DNA of 64,000 nt, from NCBI GenBank assembly GCA_018268715.1, contig JAFDVZ010000003.1:62001-126000 (forward strand), read 5' to 3'. The notes beneath the pieces were generated by a model. It was not told the DNA's origin. It worked only from the letters and a program-made list of their open reading frames with translations, and made no database searches. Made by a program: the position numbers and the translations under genes. The DNA comes from Acidobacteriota bacterium. Lineage in GTDB: Bacteria; Acidobacteriota; Terriglobia; Bryobacterales; Bryobacteraceae. Shown here one piece after another: positions 58,459 through 64,000 of this stretch (position 1 is the stretch's first letter; the number at the start of each line of letters is the position of its first letter).

Positions 58459-58554
58459 GCGTCAGCTCAATCCATGGTACGAATCAACCGGCGAATCGCA
58501 AGCGGAGAGTCGGCGAATGGCGGATGGCTGCCGGTGATAGAGTGATACGCAGGT

Positions 58555-60045
58555 ATGAACTCCACTTTGCCCACCCGCAGGAGCGCTCTTGCGGCTTTCG
58601 CCGGCGCGCTTGCCGTCCGCGCCGCCGACAGCGACTGGGTCGCCCTGTTCGACGGCCGCACAATGAATGGATGGAAGGCGAACGAGAACGCCTCCACCTG
58701 GAGCGTGAAGAATGGCTGCCTTTCGGCGGCGGGACCTCGGTCGCACCTGTTCTATACGGGTCCGGTGCACGGCGCAAAGTTCAAAAATTTCGAACTGGAA
58801 GTCGAGCTGAAATCGGAGTTCCGGTGTAACTCCGGCGTGTTCATCCATACGCAGTTCCAGGACAAGGGCTGGCCCGCCCAGGGATTCGAGATCCAGGTGG
58901 ATAATACCGCGTTGGGCGAGGGCTCCTATGTCGAGCGCAAGAAGACGGGGTCCTTGTATGGCGTGCGGAATCAGTATAAGTCGCTGGCCGCCGATAATGA
59001 GTGGTTTAAGTTCAATATTCTGGTCCGCGGTAAGAATGTGCAGGTGCGGGTGAATGGCGTGCTCACCGTGGATTACACGGAACCCGCTGAACCCCTGGTG
59101 TCGGACGAGGGGCGCGACCGACGCCTGAGCGCCGGCACGTTCGCGCTGCAGGGGCACGACGCGGGATCGAAGGTGATGTACCGGTCCGTGCGGGTGCGTC
59201 CGCTTCCCGAAGATACGCCTACGCCAGATACGCCGCCCGGCGCGACCGATGCTACGGCGATGGAACTGCTGATGGCGGGGGCGCATAACTACCCGGTGGT
59301 GGATTATCACGCGCACTTGAAGGAAGGGCTGACGCTCGAAGAGGTGCTGCGACGGTCGCGCGCCACGGGGATTTATTACGGCATCGCGGTCAACTGCGGC
59401 AAGGGGTTCCCGGTGCAGGACGAGGCTTCGGCGCGAAAGTTCGCTGACTCGTTGCGGGGCATGCCGGTGTTTTGCGCCATGCAGGCCGAGGGTCGCGAGT
59501 GGACCGAAATGTTCAGCCGCGCCGCCGTCGGCGTGTTCGATTACGTCTTCACCGACTCGATGACCTGGACCGATAACCACGGCCGCCGCATGCGCACCTG
59601 GATTCCCGCCGAGGTGGGGACCATCGCCGATCCGCAGGAGTTCATGGATACCCTGGTGGCGCGGGCTGTCGGAATTCTGGAGCACGAGCCGATCGATATT
59701 TATGTGAATCCGACTTATGTTCCGGACCAGTTAGCGAAGGATTACGACAAGCTATGGACCGATGAGCGCATCCGCAAGGTAGTCATGGCGGCTAAGAAGA
59801 GCGAAGTCGCGATCGAGTTGAACGATCGCTATAAGTTGCCGGGGTTGCGGGTGGTGCAGATGGCGAAGGAAGAGGGCGTCAAGTTTACGTTCGGTACGAA
59901 TAACGCGGGTCCGGCTGATCTTCGCCGGTGCGAGTACGGCCTTGAGATGGTGAAGGCCGCGAAACTGCGGTGGCAGGATTTCTTTGTCCCGCGCGATAAG
60001 GGTGACCGCGCGGTGGATCGTAAGGGCGGAATTCTGAGGGGGTGA
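58555..60045 (+). CDS. Tat-exported DUF1080 (3-keto-disaccharide hydrolase-like) domain fused to a PHP-like domain
   Basis: 496 residues. Twin-arginine signal PTRRSALAAFAGALAVRAA. A DUF1080 concanavalin-like domain (25-215) has WVALFDGRTMNGWKAN, LKSEFRCNSGVFIHTQFQDK and QGFEIQVDN. From ~240 a PHP/amidohydrolase-like barrel follows (VVDYHAHLKEGLTLEEVL with His252 and His254; LPGLRVVQMAKEEGVKFTFG). The last ligand region reads FTFGTNNAG, without the usual His/Asp, so metal binding may be partial. It probably acts on oxidised disaccharides in the periplasm. One base separates it from the TIM-barrel isomerase gene. Confidence 0.85.
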   Translation: MNSTLPTRRSALAAFAGALAVRAADSDWVALFDGRTMNGWKANENASTWSVKNGCLSAAGPRSHLFYTGPVHGAKFKNFELEVELKSEFRCNSGVFIHTQFQDKGWPAQGFEIQVDNTALGEGSYVERKKTGSLYGVRNQYKSLAADNEWFKFNILVRGKNVQVRVNGVLTVDYTEPAEPLVSDEGRDRRLSAGTFALQGHDAGSKVMYRSVRVRPLPEDTPTPDTPPGATDATAMELLMAGAHNYPVVDYHAHLKEGLTLEEVLRRSRATGIYYGIAVNCGKGFPVQDEASARKFADSLRGMPVFCAMQAEGREWTEMFSRAAVGVFDYVFTDSMTWTDNHGRRMRTWIPAEVGTIADPQEFMDTLVARAVGILEHEPIDIYVNPTYVPDQLAKDYDKLWTDERIRKVVMAAKKSEVAIELNDRYKLPGLRVVQMAKEEGVKFTFGTNNAGPADLRRCEYGLEMVKAAKLRWQDFFVPRDKGDRAVDRKGGILRG

Positions 60046-60046
60046 T

Positions 60047-60874
60047 ATGACACGGAGATCGATGATGGGGGCGGCCGCTGGACTGGCGGCGTTGGCTGGC
60101 GCGGCGCCGGCCGCGAGCGCGGGCAGGTTGAAGCAGTCTGTCGCGCGATGGTGTTATTCAAAGATGAGCCTGGAGGACCTGTGCGCTAACTGCGCTCGGC
60201 TGGGGATGTCGGGAATCGACCTGGTGAGTTACCAGGATTGGCCCGTGATCCAGAAAGCCGGCCTGGTTCCGGCCATGACTCCCGGAGCGGGCGGGATCGC
60301 CGACGGCTGGAATCGGAAGGAGAATCACGACAAGCTGGAAAAACAGATGCGCGAGAATATTGAGCGCGCGGCTGCGGCCAAGGTTCCGAATGTCATTACT
60401 TTTTCGGGCAACCGGAAGGGTATGGCCGATGAAGAGGCGAAGGATAACTGCGTCGCCGGGCTGAATCGAGTTAAGAAGGTCGCCGAGGACGCCGGGATCA
60501 CCATCAATATCGAGTTATTGAACAGCAAGGTGGACCACAAGGATTACCAGTGCGATCATACCGCCTGGGGAGTCGACGTTTGCAAGCGGATCGGGTCGCC
60601 TCGGGTGAAGCTGCTGTATGACATCTACCACATGCAGATCATGGAGGGCGATGTCATCCGGACCATCCGCGATAACATCCAGTACATCGGCCATTTCCAT
60701 ACGGGCGGCGTGCCTGGCCGGCATGAGTTGGATGGCACGCAGGAGTTGAACTGGAAGACCATCGCCGCGGCCATCGCGGACCTGAATTACACGGGATATT
60801 TCGCGCATGAGTTTGTGCCCGTGCGCGATCCGATGGCGTCGCTCGAGGAAGCCGTCAAGATTTGTACGGTTTGA
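60047..60874 (+). CDS. Tat-exported sugar isomerase, hydroxypyruvate-isomerase/AP-endonuclease-2-like TIM barrel
   Basis: 275 residues. Twin-arginine signal MTRRSMMGAAAGLAALAGAA. The TIM barrel resembles the Hyi/OtnI type: SLEDLCANCARLGMSGIDLV, NVITFSGNRKGMADEEAKDN, ITINIELLNSKVDHKDYQCD (catalytic Glu), VKLLYDIYHMQIMEGDVIRT, YIGHFHTGGVPGRHELDGTQ and GYFAHEFVPVRD. The metal ligands Glu, Asp, His, Glu are all visible. It likely isomerises or epimerises a product of the DUF1080/PHP protein. It converges on the GT-B gene with a 20-bp overlap. Confidence 0.87.
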   Translation: MTRRSMMGAAAGLAALAGAAPAASAGRLKQSVARWCYSKMSLEDLCANCARLGMSGIDLVSYQDWPVIQKAGLVPAMTPGAGGIADGWNRKENHDKLEKQMRENIERAAAAKVPNVITFSGNRKGMADEEAKDNCVAGLNRVKKVAEDAGITINIELLNSKVDHKDYQCDHTAWGVDVCKRIGSPRVKLLYDIYHMQIMEGDVIRTIRDNIQYIGHFHTGGVPGRHELDGTQELNWKTIAAAIADLNYTGYFAHEFVPVRDPMASLEEAVKICTV

Positions 60875-61979
60875 GCCAGCCGGCCGCCAGTTCGGTGACA
60901 CGGGCGACGATTTCCTGGGGCGGCATTCGGTCCGCCCTTAGGATTTCGGACGGACCCGCGCCGGAAGGCCGCCAGCGCTCCAGGAAACGCTGGTTCGGAT
61001 AGCCCGCGAATACGGTCGCGAGCGGGGTTCCGCAGGCGGCGGCCGCGTGCTGGCCCGCTGAGTCATAACCTACGTAGGCGCGGCTCGCCTTCACGATTCC
61101 CGCGAAGGCCGCGAATGAACCTTCGAACAGGCTGACGTTGGACAGGCCTTGGGAGGCTCGCTCCACGCGTTCCGATTCTTCTCCGCCTGCGCCGCGGTCT
61201 ACTACCGTCGCGCCGAGTGCTGCGAGGGACTCGAGCAGGCGGCGTTCGAACGGATCGTTGAGGCGCTTAGCTGGGTTCTCACCCACGCCCAGGCTGACTG
61301 CGATGTCGGCCGTGACTGAGGCCGCGGGGGGCGCGAGCCAGGCCCGCGCACCGTCTACTCCGAAGGTTCGTTGCGCCCACTGGCTGGCTAACTCGCCTAA
61401 CGTGCCGGGTTCGGTGGAAGCGCGCGTTTCGAAGAAGTAGTAGCGGTCTTCGGCGCATACTGGAACGAGTCCTAACTGAGTCAGGCGTGAGTCGGGGTCG
61501 ATGACGATGGCGCCGGGCCGGTCGAGCACGGTTTGGAGTGAGACGCTGGCCGCGATGCGGTCGGCGATGGAGCCGGTGCGCTGGTAGCCGGCCGGCGCGT
61601 GCCCGATCCGCGCGTCGCCAATGAATAGCTCGCGCCCTTTCGCCGATCCGGCGAACCACACCCGCGCCTTCGGGAACCGCCGCTTTGCCGCGTCGAGCAG
61701 GACGCTGGTGATGGCGGCGTCGGCGCCCAGCGTCACGCGCGACAGAACGAAAACGTCAGCGGGATCCGGACCGGTGAAATGGCGCGCCGCGCGCACGCGC
61801 TCATAGCGGGCGGCGATATCGGACGCCCGGCCCGCGCCCGCCTGCTCCAGCACGTCCGCGAACAGGCGCACATAGCGGTCGACATTGGCCGGATCGAAAC
61901 TGTCCGCCAGGGGTTCGACTACGTCGGCGAACCACGCGCGCGCGGCCGCCGCGTCGTTAAGCGAAATACTTGCCGACAA
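60855..61979 (-). CDS. GT-B glycosyltransferase, family 9-like (heptosyltransferase-like)
   Basis: 374 residues. The C-terminal half has SLGVGENPAKRLNDPFERRL, LSNVSLFEGSFAAFAGIVKA and SRAYVGYDSAGQHAAAACGT (the donor-binding stretch of GT9 proteins), then PLATVFAGYPNQRFLERWRP. The N-terminal domain has VFVLSRVTLGADAAITSVLL and PKARVWFAGSAKGRELF. It resembles ADP-heptose:LPS heptosyltransferases, but the acceptor and donor cannot be read. Overlaps mtnP by 23 bp at its start and converges on the isomerase gene. Confidence 0.8.
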   Translation of the reverse strand: MSASISLNDAAAARAWFADVVEPLADSFDPANVDRYVRLFADVLEQAGAGRASDIAARYERVRAARHFTGPDPADVFVLSRVTLGADAAITSVLLDAAKRRFPKARVWFAGSAKGRELFIGDARIGHAPAGYQRTGSIADRIAASVSLQTVLDRPGAIVIDPDSRLTQLGLVPVCAEDRYYFFETRASTEPGTLGELASQWAQRTFGVDGARAWLAPPAASVTADIAVSLGVGENPAKRLNDPFERRLLESLAALGATVVDRGAGGEESERVERASQGLSNVSLFEGSFAAFAGIVKASRAYVGYDSAGQHAAAACGTPLATVFAGYPNQRFLERWRPSGAGPSEILRADRMPPQEIVARVTELAAGWLKPYKS

Positions 61980-62817
61980 TGAGACTCAGCTTCTTCCTGG
62001 TGTGTTCCGGAACGGCTTTCCGGTCCGTGATCAGCGCGTATTCGAGCGCCGATCCGCACTTGCAGGCGCGGGCTTCCGGCATGGCGGCGACGGTGGCCGC
62101 AACCACTTTCGCCGCATGTTCGGCGTTCCGGGTGAGGTTCGAAATAATGTCGGCCACGGTGACGGCTTCGTGATCGGGATGCCAGCAGTCGTAATCAGTC
62201 ACCATCGCCACCGTGACGTAGCATAACTCGGCTTCGCGGGCGAGTTTCGCCTCCTGGAGGTTGGTCATGCCGATGACGTCCATGCCCCAGCTTCGGTACA
62301 CGTTCGACTCAGCCACCGTGGAGAAGGCCGGCCCTTCCATGCACAGGTACGTGCCGCCGAGTTTGGACACGACGCCCGCCGTTCCGCAGGCCTTCGAGAC
62401 GACGCCGGCTAACTCGGAACAGATGGGATGCGCGAAGCTGACGTGCGCCACCAGGCCGTCGCCGAAGAACGTCGACACTCGCCCGCGGGTGCGGTCGAAG
62501 AACTGATCGGGGATAACGAACTCGAGCGGCCGGTGCTCGTCTTTGAGCGAACCCACGGCGCTCAGCGACACGATCCGCTCCACGCCCAACGACTTGAAGC
62601 CCCAGATGTTGGCGCGGAAGTTCAACTCCGACGGGCTGATGCGGTGGCCGCGCCCGTGCCGCGCGAGAAACGCGACCTCCTTGCCCGCCAGTTTGCCGAC
62701 TACGTAGGGGTCAGACGGGCTGCCCCATGGCGTCTCAATGACGTGCTCTTCCTGCGCTTCAAAACCCGGCATTGCATACAGCCCGCTGCCGCCGATCACA
62801 CCGATCTTGGGATTCAT
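61957..62817 (-). CDS. mtnP: S-methyl-5'-thioadenosine phosphorylase
   Basis: 286 residues from the ATG at 62817; the frame extends upstream but that part is arginine-rich shadow of meaB. GVIGGSGLYAMPGFE, FLARHGRGHRISPSELNFRA, YLCMEGPAFSTVAESNVYRS, GMTNLQEAKLAREAELCYVT and AMVTDYDCWHPDHE form the MTAP signature. The Asp of VTDYD distinguishes MTAP from purine nucleoside phosphorylases. It splits MTA, a by-product of SAM use, into adenine and MTR-1-phosphate in the cytosol. One base separates it from meaB. Confidence 0.95.
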   Translation of the reverse strand: MNPKIGVIGGSGLYAMPGFEAQEEHVIETPWGSPSDPYVVGKLAGKEVAFLARHGRGHRISPSELNFRANIWGFKSLGVERIVSLSAVGSLKDEHRPLEFVIPDQFFDRTRGRVSTFFGDGLVAHVSFAHPICSELAGVVSKACGTAGVVSKLGGTYLCMEGPAFSTVAESNVYRSWGMDVIGMTNLQEAKLAREAELCYVTVAMVTDYDCWHPDHEAVTVADIISNLTRNAEHAAKVVAATVAAMPEARACKCGSALEYALITDRKAVPEHTRKKLSLIVGKYFA

Positions 62818-62818
62818 A

Positions 62819-63751
62819 CTAACTCGCGCCTGACTCCTTCTCAAAAATCCTGCCGAGCATCTCTTCCACCACCGTGTACGGGTCGCGGCGCCGCTCCGCC
62901 ACTTCCTCCGCCGCCCGATCGAGTTCCGCCGCCGGCATACGTTCCAGCAGCCGGTCGCGCAGCATCTCCCGCAGACGTCCGCGCCACAGCACGCCGGACT
63001 GCGCCTTCCTCGCGCGGCCTTGCGCATACGCGGCCACCGCCGCCAGCAACTCGCCGATTCCGCCGCCTTCATGCGCCACTGTCAACTGGACCGGCGGCGT
63101 CCAGCAATCGTCCCGCTTCGACATCGACAGATGGTTGCGAATCTCACGCTCCAACTTGGCGGCGCCCGGCAGGTCCGCCTTGTTGATCGCGAATATGTCG
63201 GCGATTTCCATGATACCCGCCTTGATGGCCTGCACGTCGTCGCCGAGCCCCGGCGTCAGCACGACCACCGTCACGTCCGCCAGACGCGCGACCTCCACCT
63301 CGTCCTGTCCGACGCCGACGGTTTCCACCAGCACCACGTCGAGGCCCGCCGCGTCGAACAGCACCGCCATGTCCGTGGTCGCGCGCGCCAGTCCGCCCAT
63401 CGCGCCACGCGTCGCCATGGAGCGGATGAAGACGCCCGGGTCGGCATGATGGCGCTGCATGCGGATCCTGTCGCCGAGGAGCGCGCCGCCCGTGTAGGGG
63501 CTGGTGGGGTCGACGGCGATGACGCCGACTGTCTTGCCGTCGCGCCGCCATGCCGCCGTCATCTGGTCGACTAGCGTGCTCTTGCCCGCCCCGGGAGTGC
63601 CCGTGACGCCTACGATGGTCGCGGAGCCGGTATGCGGAAACAGCTCAGTGAGCAGGGCGTCGGCGCGGGGGTTGCGATTCTCCACCAGGGTCGCGGCGCG
63701 GGCTAGCGCGCGCGCGTCGCCCGAGCGGATGCGTTCGGCGAGCTCTGTCAT
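62819..63751 (-). CDS. meaB: Methylmalonyl-CoA mutase-associated GTPase MeaB
   Basis: 310 residues. The P-loop is GVTGTPGAGKSTLVDQM, then GVIAVDPTSPYTGGALLGDR, FIRSMATRGAMGGLARAT, VLVETVGVGQDEVEVARLAD and FAINKADLPGA (NKxD). It guards and restores the B12-dependent methylmalonyl-CoA mutase. The mutase genes are not in this window. It overlaps the upstream partial gene by four bases and is followed by mtnP. Confidence 0.96.
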   Translation of the reverse strand: MTELAERIRSGDARALARAATLVENRNPRADALLTELFPHTGSATIVGVTGTPGAGKSTLVDQMTAAWRRDGKTVGVIAVDPTSPYTGGALLGDRIRMQRHHADPGVFIRSMATRGAMGGLARATTDMAVLFDAAGLDVVLVETVGVGQDEVEVARLADVTVVVLTPGLGDDVQAIKAGIMEIADIFAINKADLPGAAKLEREIRNHLSMSKRDDCWTPPVQLTVAHEGGGIGELLAAVAAYAQGRARKAQSGVLWRGRLREMLRDRLLERMPAAELDRAAEEVAERRRDPYTVVEEMLGRIFEKESGAS

Positions 63752-64000
63752 TGCGCCGGGGCGGACGCCGGAATCACCCAGTACAGGAGGTTCGCCAGTT
63801 TCGCGGGTAGAAGCCGGCGGGTCTGCGGCGCCGCGTCTTCGTGCAGCAGTTGCCTGAGGTCGGAGATCACGGATGTCGAAGCGGCGAAGTAGCCATGCCC
63901 GATGAAATCCGTGCGGACCGCGGACGCGTCCACGGCGTCGATGCCGGGCACGACGACGTCGTTGATGTTCTCCCCGGCGCGGGCGATGCCGTCGATGATG
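63748..64000 (-). CDS. C-terminal end of an unidentified protein (truncated by window edge)
   Basis: Only the last 83 codons are present. The visible end reads IIDGIARAGENINDVVVPGI, DAVDASAVRTDFIGHGYFAA and STSVISDLRQLLHEDAAPQT, then RRLLPAKLANLLYWVIPASA. The DFIGHGYF segment is like the end of large alpha/beta-hydrolase-type esterases, where the final catalytic His lies in such a loop, but this is a guess. The stop overlaps meaB by four bases (ATGA), making it the first visible gene of the meaB-mtnP-GT operon. Confidence 0.55.
   Translation of the reverse strand, partial: IIDGIARAGENINDVVVPGIDAVDASAVRTDFIGHGYFAASTSVISDLRQLLHEDAAPQTRRLLPAKLANLLYWVIPASAPAQ

Noticed and set aside
62818-63072. 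N-terminal extension of mtnP (85 extra residues)
   Set aside because: It overlaps meaB in another frame, is Arg/Trp/Cys-rich and has no MTAP similarity. The ATG at 62817 gives the normal family start.
1-64000. rRNA, tRNA and riboswitch genes
   Set aside because: No gap shows a cloverleaf, rRNA core or known riboswitch consensus.

Overview
The window is a GC-rich chromosomal segment that most resembles an acidobacterium of the Solibacter/Bryobacter group. This is an inference from gene content; there is no rRNA gene to test it. The pointers are: a large SBBP-repeat protein ending in the solibacterial 'TIGR03437-type' C-terminal module, many secreted or Tat-exported carbohydrate-active enzymes, large secreted proteins built from Ig-like repeats, hopanoid side-chain genes (hpnJ, hpnI), and an exosortase H/IPTL-CTERM module. 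I found no rRNA, tRNA, CRISPR array, prophage or insertion sequence.

Layout. 1-10.6 kb: tail of an outer-membrane/PKD protein with a strong terminator, a rhamnose/uronate polysaccharide island (L-rhamnose mutarotase, heparinase II/III-like lyase, divergent GH78 alpha-L-rhamnosidase), and a two-gene secreted NIDO/Ig-repeat unit. 10.6-18.9 kb: an alpha/beta hydrolase and a translationally coupled three-gene phosphorelay (periplasmic-binding sensor kinase, single-domain receiver, hybrid kinase), then a membrane protein of the SpecificRecomb family. 19-30 kb: a GH35-like glycosidase, Pal lipoprotein, a NarL-type two-component pair followed by a membrane protein and a methyltransferase, a secreted carboxylesterase, a membrane TIR protein and two thioredoxin-fold proteins. 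30-40 kb: a MalT-like LuxR regulator with two cupins, the SBBP protein, a GH29 alpha-L-fucosidase with a C-terminal discoidin-like domain, a Tat metallophosphoesterase and a LolA-like exported protein.

40-45 kb: an operon that looks dedicated to hopanoid glycolipids: hpnJ, two overlapping SMR-type small transporters, hpnI and an exported metallo-beta-lactamase-fold protein. The usual deacetylase gene hpnK is not present here. 44.6-48.6 kb: an SDR/methyltransferase/small membrane protein operon opposed to an AraC regulator, and two secreted proteins of unknown role. 48.8-51.6 kb: a three-gene exosortase H cassette (glycine-rich VPTLGEWG-tailed substrate, XrtH, XrtH-associated membrane protein). 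52-55.4 kb: dciA-like gene, gatC, gatA, then a decayed mosaic copy of the gatA 3' end with a foreign Ig/DUF11-like insert. 55.3-58.5 kb: an ABC exporter whose permease is fused to a metal-dependent amidohydrolase. 58.5-64 kb: a Tat-exported DUF1080/PHP-like fusion with a partner TIM-barrel isomerase, then a minus-strand operon of a partial gene, meaB, mtnP and a GT-B glycosyltransferase.

Taken together, the genes suggest a heterotrophic soil-type bacterium investing in plant or microbial polysaccharide breakdown (rhamnose, fucose, galactose, uronate), surface proteins and membrane lipid tailoring. The most unusual items are the permease-amidohydrolase fusion, the hpnJ/SMR/SMR/hpnI operon, the single-substrate exosortase H cassette and the gatA-tail mosaic.
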